A stretch of 64,000 nt of DNA from WQXF01 sp031552825 (GTDB lineage Bacteria > Bacillota > Clostridia > Christensenellales > Aristaeellaceae), in the NCBI GenBank assembly GCA_031552825.1, contig JAVBMD010000011.1, forward strand, positions 62,001 through 126,000, written 5' to 3'. The notes under the pieces are model-generated. The model was not told where the DNA came from, made no database searches, and saw nothing but the letters and a program-made list of their open reading frames with translations. The position numbers were made by a program, and so were the translations under genes. Each line of letters begins with the position of its first letter. The first letter of the stretch is position 1. Below are positions 51,006 to 60,276 of this stretch, one piece after another.

Positions 51006-52421
51006 ATGAGCAAACGCGAAGCAAGGATCATCAGCGAAGAGGAAAAGGCGCTGCAAGCCTCGGCTATGCGCGAAGTAGCGGCGCATGTGCGGCAGGAGGG
51101 AATGCCGCGCAGCTATTCTATCGTAACCTACGGCTGCCAAATGAACGTGCATGACAGCGAAAACCTAGCCGGTATGCTGCGAGAGATGGGGCTTGTACCC
51201 GCCGAACGCGAGCAGGCTGACTTGGTGCTGTTCAACACCTGCTGCGTGCGCGACAACGCCGAGCGCCGTGCGCTGGGCAACGTTACGTGGCTCAAGGAGC
51301 TTAAAAAAACGCGCCCCGATCTGTTGGTTGGCGTGTGCGGCTGCATGATGCAGCAGGACGGCATGGCGGAGAAAATCCTAAAGCAATACCCGTTCGTCGA
51401 TCTGGCATTCGGTACCCACAACCTGCACACCTTTCCTGCGCTTCTATTGCGCGGGCTGACCTCTCGCCGCCGCGTCGTCGAAGTGGTGCAGAACGATACC
51501 GGCGCCATCGCCGAAGGGTTGCCGGTGCTGCGCGAAAGCCCGTTCCGCGCTTACATCACCATCATGTACGGTTGCAACAACTTTTGCTCCTACTGCATTG
51601 TGCCCTACGTGCGCGGGCGCGAGCGCTCCCGTGCGCCGGAGGCCATTCTCGCCGAGGCGCGGGCGCTTTTTTCCGAAGGCGTGCAGGAGATCATGCTGCT
51701 GGGGCAGAACGTCAATTCCTATGGCAACGATCTGAACGAGGGCGCAATGCGCTTTCCGCAACTATTGGCGGCGCTGGATCAGGTCGGCATTCCGCGCATT
51801 CGCTTCATGACCTCGCACCCCAAGGATCTGTCCGATGAGCTGATCGAGGTAATGGCTCGCGGCAAACACATTTGCCACGCACTGCATCTGCCTGTACAAG
51901 CGGGAAGCGACGCGGTGCTGGCCTCCATGCGACGCGGTTACACCCGCGCCGATTACCTGCGCAAGGTCGAAGCGCTGCGCGCAAAGCTGCCCGATATCGC
52001 GCTGAGCACCGATTTGATCGTGGCCTATCCTGGCGAAACCGAACAGGATTTCGAGGACACGCTGGCGCTGGTGGAGCAGGTGCGCTTTGACGCCGCCTTT
52101 ACCTTCATTTATTCGCCGCGTCCCGGCACCCGTGCCGCCGAAATGGAGGGGCGCATTGACGACGCCACCGCCACCCGCCGCATCGAGCTGCTGATCGCCG
52201 CCCAGCGCCGCATCACGGCGGAGCGCAACGCGCGCTTTGTGGGGCAAGTTCTCCCAGTGTTGGTGGAAGAAACGTCCAAGCGCGATGCCGCGCAAATTTG
52301 CGGCAAGACAGAGCACAACGTTACCGTCAATTTCCCCGGCGACGCCGCCCAAATCGGCGGCATCGTACCGGTAAAAATCACCTCAGCAGCAGAAACCACG
52401 CTGCGAGGCATGGCGGAATAG
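51006..52421 (+). CDS. miaB: tRNA-2-methylthio-N6-dimethylallyladenosine synthase MiaB
   Basis: 471 aa; ATG 51006 after GAAGGA. MTTase N-domain with Cys in TYGCQMN, FNTCCVRDNA and CGCMMQ (first cluster), radical SAM cluster GCNNFCSYCIVPYVRG, and a C-terminal TRAM domain (GQVLPVLVEE ... VKITSA). It methylthiolates i6A37 of tRNA, the base made by MiaA, whose gene is 7 kb downstream in the same direction. The N-terminus has an extra 35 residues, as in Firmicute MiaB. Confidence 0.96.
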   Translation: MSKREARIISEEEKALQASAMREVAAHVRQEGMPRSYSIVTYGCQMNVHDSENLAGMLREMGLVPAEREQADLVLFNTCCVRDNAERRALGNVTWLKELKKTRPDLLVGVCGCMMQQDGMAEKILKQYPFVDLAFGTHNLHTFPALLLRGLTSRRRVVEVVQNDTGAIAEGLPVLRESPFRAYITIMYGCNNFCSYCIVPYVRGRERSRAPEAILAEARALFSEGVQEIMLLGQNVNSYGNDLNEGAMRFPQLLAALDQVGIPRIRFMTSHPKDLSDELIEVMARGKHICHALHLPVQAGSDAVLASMRRGYTRADYLRKVEALRAKLPDIALSTDLIVAYPGETEQDFEDTLALVEQVRFDAAFTFIYSPRPGTRAAEMEGRIDDATATRRIELLIAAQRRITAERNARFVGQVLPVLVEETSKRDAAQICGKTEHNVTVNFPGDAAQIGGIVPVKITSAAETTLRGMAE

Positions 52422-52463
52422 CCGCCGAAGAACACTAAAGCAACACTGACAAGGAGGAGCAGT

Positions 52464-52877
52464 ATGGAAGTATTTCAAAAGGCCAGCGCCCTAGGCGAGG
52501 CCATTCAGCAATCCGAGGAGTATCGTTCGATGAAGGCGGCGGAGAACGCCGTGATGTCCGATGCCGACGCGGCGGCGGCGATGGGGGAATTTATCACGCA
52601 CCGTCAGCAGGTGGAAGAAATCCTCTCCAGCGAGGAGCCGGATCATGCCGCGCTGGCCGAGCACAGCCAGGCCATGGAGACATTGCAGGAGACGCTGAAT
52701 GCCATGGAACTGGTGCAACAGATGACGCATGCGCGCGCCGCCTTCTCCGAGATGATGCGGCAGGTCAATCAGGTGCTGCGCTTTATGGTAACCGGCGAGA
52801 TGGAAGAGGAAGCGGGCGGCTGCGGCGGAAATTGCGGCGGCTGCGCCGGTGGCTGCGGCCATAAGCCTTTGCAATAA
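52464..52877 (+). CDS. YlbF/YmcA (RicA)-family protein with Cys-rich tail
   Basis: 137 aa, AGGAGGAGC before ATG 52464. Helical YlbF/YmcA domain (about residues 1-115), with a C-terminal tail of Gly and Cys (GGCGGNCGGCAGGCGH). In B. subtilis ymcA (ricA) lies between miaB and mutS, the same place as here; RicA, RicF and RicT form the Y-complex, which holds Fe-S clusters and directs RNase Y. A cluster ligand role for the tail is plausible. Partners RicF and RicT are not in the window. Confidence 0.8.
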   Translation: MEVFQKASALGEAIQQSEEYRSMKAAENAVMSDADAAAAMGEFITHRQQVEEILSSEEPDHAALAEHSQAMETLQETLNAMELVQQMTHARAAFSEMMRQVNQVLRFMVTGEMEEEAGGCGGNCGGCAGGCGHKPLQ

Positions 52878-52933
52878 TCAAAAACACCTTTCGCGCATTT
52901 CTTTGCCGGAAACCTTCGCTTGGAGGATGCTAG

Positions 52934-55537
52934 ATGGCCACGTTGAGCCCTATGATGCAGCAATATATGCAGCTCAAACAGCAGCACCCCGATGCGCTGC
53001 TGTTCTTTCGGTTGGGCGATTTCTATGAGATGTTCTTTGAGGACGCGCAGACCGCCTCGCGTGAGCTGGAGCTGACGCTGACAGGGCGCGATTGCGGCCT
53101 GCCCGAGCGCGCACCGATGTGCGGCGTGCCGCATCACAGCGCGCAAACCTACATCGCGCGGCTGCTGGAGAAGGGATTCAAGGTCGCCATCTGCGAGCAG
53201 ATGCAAGACCCAGCCGAAGCCAAGGGATTGGTAGAGCGCGCCATCGTGCGCATCGTCACCCCCGGCACCGTGATTGAGCAAAACCTGCTCGACGAGCGCG
53301 CCAACAGCTACCTGCTCTCGCTGTATATGGAAGGGGAGCGCGCCGGGCTGGCTTTCGCCGATGTTTCCACCGGCGAATTTTTTGCCTACGAAATTGCCGA
53401 CGCGACCCGCAGCCTGCCCAACGAAGTGGCGCGCATCGCGCCCAAGGAGATCATCGCCAACGACGCGGTGGTACTGGCGGTAGGCGCCGGGCTTTCGCTG
53501 CCGCTTTCGCCCGATCCGTTCAGCGCCAAGGCCTACGCCTTCGCGGCCGCGCGCGATGCGCTGCTCGCGCACTTTCAGCTGCAAAGCCTCGATGCTTTCG
53601 GCTTCACCGAGCTCAAGCTGGCGGTGTGCGCCGCCGGTGCGCTGATGCAGTATCTTGGCGAAACCCAGCGCAACGCATTGCAGCACATCACCGCTCTCAA
53701 GCGCTACCACAGCGAGCAATACATGCTGCTCGACCGCACCGCGCGCCGCAACCTAGAGCTCACCGAGACGCTGCGCGGCAAGAAGCAAGGTTCGCTTCTG
53801 GCGCTGCTCGATCACACCGCCACCGCCATGGGCGGCCGCCTGCTGCGCGGCTGGATCGAGCAGCCGCTATGCCGACGCGAAGCCATCGAGCATCGTCTGG
53901 ATGCCGTGGCGGCGCTGTACGCCGAGCATGTGACGATGCAAACTCTATTTGAAGAATTGCGCGGCGTGTACGATATCGAGCGGCTGCTTAGCAAGCTTTC
54001 CTACCGCACGCTGCACGCGCGCGACTGTCTGGCGCTGTGCGCGTCGCTCAAGCGCCTGCCGCAGATTCTGACGCTGCTGGACGGCGTACACAGCGCGGCG
54101 CTGGACGCGCTTGCGGCAGCCATCGATCCGGTACCGGAGATCGCCGAACTGCTCGAGCGCGCCATCCATCCCGACGCGCCTCCGCTGATTACCGAGGGCG
54201 GCATCATCCGCGACGGATTCGACGCCGAGCTGGATACGCTGCGCGCCGCCTCGGTGGAAGGCAAGCAGTGGCTTTCTGATCTGGAAGCACAGGAACGCGA
54301 GGCGACCGGCATCAAGAACCTCAAGGTACAATACAACCGCGTATTCGGTTACTATTTCGAGGTCACCAAGTCCAATTACGAGCTGGTGCCGTACCGCTAC
54401 CAGCGCAAGCAAACGCTGGCCAACTCCGAGCGTTTCACCACGCCGGAGCTTTCGGAGCTGGAGCAAAAGATTACCGGCGCGCAGGACAAGGCGATGCGGC
54501 TGGAGCAGCTGATCTTCGCCGATGTGCGCCAGCAGCTGGGCATGCAGTTGACCCGGCTACAACGCACCGCCGAGGCCGTCAAGACGCTGGACGCGCTGCT
54601 CTCGCTGGCGCTCGCCGCCTCACGCTTCGGCTACGTGCGCCCCGATATCACCGACGATGGCGTGCTGCGCATCGTCGACGGCCGCCATCCGGTGGTGGAG
54701 CGCATGCTGCGCGACGTGCCTTTCGTGCCCAACAGCGCCGAGATGGACTGCGGCGACAACCGCATGCTCATCATCACCGGCCCCAACATGGCGGGCAAGA
54801 GCACCTACATGCGGCAGGTGGCGCTCATCGCGCTGATGGCGCACATCGGCAGCTTTGTACCCGCCAAGAGCGCCAGCATATGCCTGACCGACCGCATCTT
54901 TACCCGTGTCGGCGCGTCCGACGATTTAGCCAGCGGTCAATCCACCTTCATGGTGGAGATGCATGAGATGGCCAACATCCTGATTAACGCGACGCCGCGC
55001 TCGCTGGTAATCCTCGACGAGATCGGGCGCGGAACCAGCACCTTCGATGGCCTGAGCATCGCGTGGGCGGTGGTGGAGCACCTGTGCGACCCGGCGCGCA
55101 TCGGTGCCAAGACGCTGTTCGCTACCCACTATCATGAGCTTTCCGAGCTGGAAGGCCGCCTGCCCGGCGTGGTCAACTTCCGCGTGTCGGTCAAGGAACA
55201 CGGTGAGGACGTCATCTTCCTCCGCAAGATCGTGCGCGGCGGGGCAGACAAGAGCTTCGGCGTACACGTCGCCCGGCTGGCGGGCATGCCGCAGGCGGTG
55301 CTGCTGCGCGCGCAGGAGATCTTGGCGCGGCTCGAGGCTGCCGATGTGAATCAGGTTTCCATCGGACAAAACATATTGGAAGAAAACCGCACGGGGCGCA
55401 GCGAGCAGGTTTCGCTGTTCACCGCCCCGGCGACTGAACTTGTGGAAGAGCTGGCCAATCTGGACGTCATGAGCATCACGCCGATGGAGGCAATGACGCT
55501 GCTATTCCAGCTCAAGGAGCGCGCCCGGCGCATGTGA
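52934..55537 (+). CDS. mutS: DNA mismatch repair protein MutS
   Basis: 867 aa, ATG 52934 after TTGGAGGAT. Mismatch-reading FYE in GDFYEMFFEDA near residue 36. Middle clamp domains follow. Walker A TGPNMAGKSTYMRQ near residue 617, DEIGRGTSTFDGLSIAWAVVEHL (Walker B/signature), THYHEL. The C-terminal about 65 residues include a helix-turn-helix. Followed 20 bases later by mutL. Confidence 0.97.
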   Translation: MATLSPMMQQYMQLKQQHPDALLFFRLGDFYEMFFEDAQTASRELELTLTGRDCGLPERAPMCGVPHHSAQTYIARLLEKGFKVAICEQMQDPAEAKGLVERAIVRIVTPGTVIEQNLLDERANSYLLSLYMEGERAGLAFADVSTGEFFAYEIADATRSLPNEVARIAPKEIIANDAVVLAVGAGLSLPLSPDPFSAKAYAFAAARDALLAHFQLQSLDAFGFTELKLAVCAAGALMQYLGETQRNALQHITALKRYHSEQYMLLDRTARRNLELTETLRGKKQGSLLALLDHTATAMGGRLLRGWIEQPLCRREAIEHRLDAVAALYAEHVTMQTLFEELRGVYDIERLLSKLSYRTLHARDCLALCASLKRLPQILTLLDGVHSAALDALAAAIDPVPEIAELLERAIHPDAPPLITEGGIIRDGFDAELDTLRAASVEGKQWLSDLEAQEREATGIKNLKVQYNRVFGYYFEVTKSNYELVPYRYQRKQTLANSERFTTPELSELEQKITGAQDKAMRLEQLIFADVRQQLGMQLTRLQRTAEAVKTLDALLSLALAASRFGYVRPDITDDGVLRIVDGRHPVVERMLRDVPFVPNSAEMDCGDNRMLIITGPNMAGKSTYMRQVALIALMAHIGSFVPAKSASICLTDRIFTRVGASDDLASGQSTFMVEMHEMANILINATPRSLVILDEIGRGTSTFDGLSIAWAVVEHLCDPARIGAKTLFATHYHELSELEGRLPGVVNFRVSVKEHGEDVIFLRKIVRGGADKSFGVHVARLAGMPQAVLLRAQEILARLEAADVNQVSIGQNILEENRTGRSEQVSLFTAPATELVEELANLDVMSITPMEAMTLLFQLKERARRM

Positions 55538-55557
55538 TCCGGGCATAAAGGAGAGTC

Positions 55558-57459
55558 ATGGAGCGAAGCATACAGCCCAGCCGCCCGATCCAGCGGCTGC
55601 CAGAGGAGGTCGTGGGCAAGATCGCCGCGGGCGAGGTGGTGGAGAGCCCGGCTGCGGCCATCAAAGAGCTGATCGAAAACAGCATCGACGCGGGTGCGAC
55701 GGCGATCACCGTGGAAACGCGGGAGGGCGGCATCGCCTATTTCCGCGTCAGCGACAATGGCTGCGGCATCCCGTCCGCCGATATCCGCATGGCCTTCGAG
55801 CGCCACGCCACCAGCAAGATCCGCAGCGCGGACGATCTTTTTGACGTGCGCTCGCTGGGCTTTCGTGGGGAGGCACTGGCCTCCATCGCGGCGGTGGCCA
55901 AGGTGGTGCTGGTCACCCGCACCGCCGGGGAGGATCGCGGCGTAAAGGCCGAGAACATCGGCGGCATGCTGCACGCGCCGGAGGATGCGCCCAGCCCGGA
56001 AGGCACTACCATCACGGTGCGCGAACTGTTCTTCAACACACCCGCCCGGCTCAAATTTCTAAAAAAGCCGAGCACTGAGGGCGCGCGCGTCGCCGACATG
56101 GTGCTGCGCATGCTGCTCTCGCACCCCGGCGTATCCTTCCGGCTGATTCAGAACGACAAGCAGGTGTACCACAGCCCCGGCGACGGCAAACTGCGCAGCG
56201 CCATCTTTAGCATCTATGGCCGCGAGACCACCGAGCAGATGTTGCCGATCGACGGCGAAGAATGCGGGATGATGGTCAGCGGCTTCGTCGGCGTGGGCAC
56301 TACGGCGCGCGGCAACCGCACGCATCAAAGCTTCTTCATCAACGGACGCTATGTCCGCAGCGCGCTGCTGACCAAGGCACTCGAGGAGGCTTGCCGCCAG
56401 CGCGTGATGATAGGGCAGTTCCCGATCTGCGTGCTGCACCTGCGGCTGCCCGCCACGCTGGTCGACGTCAACGTACACCCCAACAAGCTCGAGGTGCGCT
56501 TCAGCGACGAGCCGCTGATCTGCGGCATCGTGGAACGCATCGTTCGCGAGGCGCTGACGCCCGGCGAACGCATGACCGACAACGCCATCGCCGATGCGCC
56601 CAAGATCGCATGGCACCCTGCGGAGCCCGCGCCGGTGCGCCCAGCGGCGACCATCCACGCGCAGGAAAATGCCCCGCTTCCTCCGCGCTTTGCCGAGGTG
56701 GTGCAGGATTTCTTTTCCACGATGCCCGCGCCGCCGGTGCGGGTGCGCGAAACGGCACACGCTCCACAGACACCCGCTGCGCCACCGGTTTTTGCGACCT
56801 ATCCCTCCGCGCCAGTCTCGCCGGTCATTCAGCCGCCCGTGCCGTCGCCCCAACCGCGATCTGCTCCGGAAACGGAGCCGGAGTTGGAGCCTTTCCGCGT
56901 GCTGGGCACAGCGTTTCGTACCTACATCCTCGTGGAACAGGGCGATCAATTGCTGCTCATCGATCAGCACGCCGCCCACGAGCGTCTGCGCTATGAGCAC
57001 CTCATGCGCTCGCTCGATGAGGGGCAGGGCGCGCAGCAGCTGCTGGTGGCGCAGGTAGTGCAAATAAACGCTACCGAGCGCGAACGGCTCACTGCCTACG
57101 CCGACGCGGTGCGCGGCGCAGGTTTCGAGTTTGATTTTTTCGGCGAGGACGCGGTGCAGATCCGCGCCGTGCCGATGATACTGGGCGAGCCGGAAGCGCG
57201 GCAGAGCTTCCTTTCGGTGCTCGATCATCTGGGCGAGCTGAAACTGCTGGCCACGCAGGAAAAGCGCCGCGAAGCCATCATTCAGATGTCCTGCAAAGGG
57301 GCGGTGAAGGGGGGAGACGACCTACAACCTGCCGAAATCGAAGCGCTGCTGCTCGACATGCGGCGCAGCGAAGCGCCGCCCACCTGCCCGCACGGGCGGC
57401 CGCTGGTGGTGGTGCTGACCAAGCACGAACTGGAGAAGCGCTTCCGCCGCGTACTGTAG
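55558..57459 (+). CDS. mutL: DNA mismatch repair protein MutL
   Basis: 633 aa, ATG 55558 after AAAGGAGA. N-terminal GHKL ATPase: IAAGEVVESPAAAIKELIENSIDAGAT, SDNGCGI, LGFRGEALASIA. A Pro-rich linker (about 360-440) follows. The C-terminal domain contains LLIDQHAAHERLRYE, the DQHA(x)2E(x)4E endonuclease motif, and a CPHGRP motif, so it is the nicking type of MutL. The terminal residues FRRVL are typical. Confidence 0.96.
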   Translation: MERSIQPSRPIQRLPEEVVGKIAAGEVVESPAAAIKELIENSIDAGATAITVETREGGIAYFRVSDNGCGIPSADIRMAFERHATSKIRSADDLFDVRSLGFRGEALASIAAVAKVVLVTRTAGEDRGVKAENIGGMLHAPEDAPSPEGTTITVRELFFNTPARLKFLKKPSTEGARVADMVLRMLLSHPGVSFRLIQNDKQVYHSPGDGKLRSAIFSIYGRETTEQMLPIDGEECGMMVSGFVGVGTTARGNRTHQSFFINGRYVRSALLTKALEEACRQRVMIGQFPICVLHLRLPATLVDVNVHPNKLEVRFSDEPLICGIVERIVREALTPGERMTDNAIADAPKIAWHPAEPAPVRPAATIHAQENAPLPPRFAEVVQDFFSTMPAPPVRVRETAHAPQTPAAPPVFATYPSAPVSPVIQPPVPSPQPRSAPETEPELEPFRVLGTAFRTYILVEQGDQLLLIDQHAAHERLRYEHLMRSLDEGQGAQQLLVAQVVQINATERERLTAYADAVRGAGFEFDFFGEDAVQIRAVPMILGEPEARQSFLSVLDHLGELKLLATQEKRREAIIQMSCKGAVKGGDDLQPAEIEALLLDMRRSEAPPTCPHGRPLVVVLTKHELEKRFRRVL

Positions 57460-57494
57460 CAAAAACCCGACCGACCAAGAGAGGGGAATGCGCA

Positions 57495-58205
57495 ATGCAG
57501 GTATCGGAGCATGTACATCTGTTGGAAATTGTCGGCGATCACGGCACGACCTACCCGTCGCTGGTTCAAGAAGGGCGAGAACTGGTTCTCATAGACGCAG
57601 GATTCCCGTTGGAAACCGCCAAGATCAAGCAGGCTATCGAAATGGAAGGATTTTCTCCGGAAGCGCTATCCTATATCCTCCTCACGCATCAGGATATTGA
57701 CCATATCGGCTGCGCAAAGGAGTTGGTGGCGCAGTCCGGCGCGCAGACCGGCGCGCACGAAATTGAGGCGCCCTATATTCAAGGCGACCAAACGCCGATC
57801 AAGCTGGCGATGCAGGAAGCGCGCTTTCCGTCGCTTTCGGAAGCGGAACGCGCCTTTGTTCGCACGCTGCGCGAGGCGTTCGAGCGCCGCCGCTTTCCCA
57901 TCGATCTGTGGCTCAAGGACGGCGAGTCGTTGCCTGTGTGCGGCTTGGAAGTCATTCATACCCCGGGGCATACGCCCGGCCACGCCTGCTTTTACGTGCC
58001 CGGCGACCGAGTGCTGATCGCAGGCGACGCGCTCAATATAGAAAAGGGAAAGCTGGCCGGACCCAATCCGCAGCACTCCGCCGATATCCAACTTGCCACA
58101 GCCTCGTTAGCCAAGCTTGCCGCGCGCGATGTGATGCACACCATCACCTACCACGGCGGTCTCTTCACAGGGGATCTGCGCGAGGCGATCGGCGCGCTGC
58201 AATAA
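57495..58205 (+). CDS. MBL-fold metallohydrolase
   Basis: 236 aa; ATG 57495 after GAGAGGGG. Metallo-beta-lactamase fold with ILLTHQDIDHIG (HxDxDH instead of HxHxDH), HTPGHTPGHACFY and GDALN, and a last TYHGG for the second metal site. The variant motif suggests a changed metal site. Substrate unknown; glyoxalase II, lactonase or RNase-type roles cannot be separated. Lies 35 bases after mutL. Confidence 0.85.
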   Translation: MQVSEHVHLLEIVGDHGTTYPSLVQEGRELVLIDAGFPLETAKIKQAIEMEGFSPEALSYILLTHQDIDHIGCAKELVAQSGAQTGAHEIEAPYIQGDQTPIKLAMQEARFPSLSEAERAFVRTLREAFERRRFPIDLWLKDGESLPVCGLEVIHTPGHTPGHACFYVPGDRVLIAGDALNIEKGKLAGPNPQHSADIQLATASLAKLAARDVMHTITYHGGLFTGDLREAIGALQ

Positions 58206-58235
58206 GGCCAATAACGCCACGGAAAGGAGATCCGC

Positions 58236-59300
58236 ATGCAAAACGCTTGGGTTTATGTCGGCACGTACACGCAGGATTTGACGCCCGCTGGGGAGCATAG
58301 CCGGGGGATATACCGCTTTCAGTTGGATACCGTTACCGGGCAGTTGGAGCCCGCGGGCTGTACGGAGCATGCGGACAATCCATCTTTCCTCACGATTTCT
58401 CATGACAACAAGCGGCTGTACGCCGTCAGCGAACTAGGGGGGAGCGCTGCCGTCACCGCCTACGCCATCGGCTCTGGCGGCGCGCTCGAAAAGCTCGGCG
58501 AGCAAGTCTATCCCGGCTCGGCGATGTGCCACCTCACCCTCAGCCCTCGTGATGATTTTCTCATCGCCTCCAACTACCTGAGCGGCACGGTGCTGTCCAT
58601 CGCGCTGGATGAAAGCGGGGCGCCGGGGCGATGCGTCAGCGAGATGCGTCACGCCGGAAGCGGTCCAAACGCGCAGCGGCAGGAAGCGCCGCACGCGCAT
58701 AGCGCAAACTTTACGCTCGACGGCATGCACGTAATCGCTGCCGATCTGGGCGCCGACGCGCTTTACACTTATGTTTTCGACAGACAATCCGGCAGGCTTT
58801 CCGCTCCTGTACAGACCAAGGTGATGCTCGGCGAAGGGCCGCGCCATCTCCGTTTTGTTGGCGAGGAACTCTACTTGTTAACCGAGTTGGGCGGCAACTT
58901 GCTGCATCTCGTACCGGGACGCTTGCCGGGACTCTATGCACTGCGCCAATCATTCTCCACGCTGCCTGAAGCGTTCACTAGCGAAAACACCGCTGCCGAG
59001 CTGGCGCTCTCCGGCGATTACCGGTTTCTCTACGCCTCCAACCGTGGCGCGGACACGATCTGCGTCGCAGAGAGAACCGAGCAGGGCATGCGTGCCGTCG
59101 GCTCCTTCCCGTGCGGCGGCAAAACACCGCGTCACTTCGCGCTCTCGCCGGAGGATCGCTTTTTGATCGTCGCCAATCAGCACAGTCATGAAGTAGTCGT
59201 GCTGCCGCGCGATGCCGAAAGCGGACGCGTCGGCAGAGCGCTGTGCCGCGTGCCGGTACCCAACCCATCCTGCGTACAATGGGTGACGACCGATGCATGA
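58236..59300 (+). CDS. lactonase family protein, 6-phosphogluconolactonase-like
   Basis: 354 aa; AAAGGAGAT before ATG 58236. Seven-bladed beta-propeller of the YbhE/Pgl type: VYVGTYTQ near residue 4, YAVSEL, HLTLSP, HAHSANFTLDG, LGADALYTYVFD, GEGPRHLRF and YASNRGADTICV repeats. The family hydrolyses 6-phosphogluconolactone or related lactones in the cytoplasm. No pentose phosphate gene is near. Overlaps miaA by 8 bases. Confidence 0.85.
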   Translation: MQNAWVYVGTYTQDLTPAGEHSRGIYRFQLDTVTGQLEPAGCTEHADNPSFLTISHDNKRLYAVSELGGSAAVTAYAIGSGGALEKLGEQVYPGSAMCHLTLSPRDDFLIASNYLSGTVLSIALDESGAPGRCVSEMRHAGSGPNAQRQEAPHAHSANFTLDGMHVIAADLGADALYTYVFDRQSGRLSAPVQTKVMLGEGPRHLRFVGEELYLLTELGGNLLHLVPGRLPGLYALRQSFSTLPEAFTSENTAAELALSGDYRFLYASNRGADTICVAERTEQGMRAVGSFPCGGKTPRHFALSPEDRFLIVANQHSHEVVVLPRDAESGRVGRALCRVPVPNPSCVQWVTTDA

Positions 59301-60270
59301 CGAGCTGCCTGTGATCGTCGCCGTCGTAGGGCCGACGGCCTCCGGCAAGACCGACGCAGCAATTTCGTTGTGTCGTGCGCTGGACGGTGAGGCAATTTCT
59401 ATGGACTCGATGCAGATCTACCGCGATCTGCACATCGGCACCGCAAAGCCTACCGAGGCGGAGCGCGGCGGCGTGCCGCATCACCTGCTCGATGTAGCGG
59501 ATCCCAGAATGCCTTTCTCGGTGGCTGACTTCCGGGGATTGGCCGATGCTGCCATCGCCGAAATACACTCGCGCGGCAAGCTGCCGGTGCTGGTGGGCGG
59601 CACCGGGCTTTACCTCAACGCGCTGACGCTGGAGATGGACTTCGCGCAGGCTGCCGGTGACGAAACGATCCGAAGCAGGTTGGAGCGAGAAGCGGCAGGG
59701 GAGAGCGGTAAGCAAAGATTGCATGCACGGCTGGCGCAAATCGACCCGACCAGTGCGAACAGGCTGCATGAAAATGACGTGCGCCGCGTGATTCGCGCGC
59801 TGGAGATTTATGAGGCTACGGGCAAGCCCATGTCGGATCATGCTGTGGATTTTAAAACCAAACCGCGCGGATATCGTCCCATCATCGCGGGCATCACGAT
59901 GCCGCGCGAGCGGCTCTACGCGCGCATCGACCGGCGCGTGGAGAGCATGATTGCGGCAGGCTGGTTGACCGAGGTGCAGCGCCTGTGCCAAAGCGGCATC
60001 CCGGCAGATGGCCAAGCGATGCAGGCTATCGGTTATCGCGAGCTGTTGCGGGTGGTTCAGGGTAAGGCGAAATTGCAGGCCGTCGTGCCCGACATACAGC
60101 GCGCCACCCGGCAATACGCTAAGCGACAGCTCACATGGTTCCGGCGCGACGCGCGCGTACATTGGTTCGATCGTGCCGATTACAATTCGTCAGAGGCGCT
60201 GGACGCGGCGCTGCTTGCCTACGTGCGCGCGCACTTGACCACCGGCACACCATCATCCGCAGAGGAGTAA
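59293..60270 (+). CDS. miaA: tRNA dimethylallyltransferase MiaA
   Basis: 325 aa, ATG 59293 within the lactonase end. P-loop VGPTASGKTDAAI near residue 11, DSMQIYRDLHIGTAKPT, HHLLDVADP, VGGTGLYLNAL (dimethylallyl-PP site), and C-terminal AIGYRE and KRQLTWFRRD. It adds the dimethylallyl group to A37 of tRNAs, the substrate of MiaB. Six bases separate it from the next gene; hfq, usually next, is absent. Confidence 0.95.
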   Translation: MHDELPVIVAVVGPTASGKTDAAISLCRALDGEAISMDSMQIYRDLHIGTAKPTEAERGGVPHHLLDVADPRMPFSVADFRGLADAAIAEIHSRGKLPVLVGGTGLYLNALTLEMDFAQAAGDETIRSRLEREAAGESGKQRLHARLAQIDPTSANRLHENDVRRVIRALEIYEATGKPMSDHAVDFKTKPRGYRPIIAGITMPRERLYARIDRRVESMIAAGWLTEVQRLCQSGIPADGQAMQAIGYRELLRVVQGKAKLQAVVPDIQRATRQYAKRQLTWFRRDARVHWFDRADYNSSEALDAALLAYVRAHLTTGTPSSAEE

Positions 60271-60276
60271 GATTTA

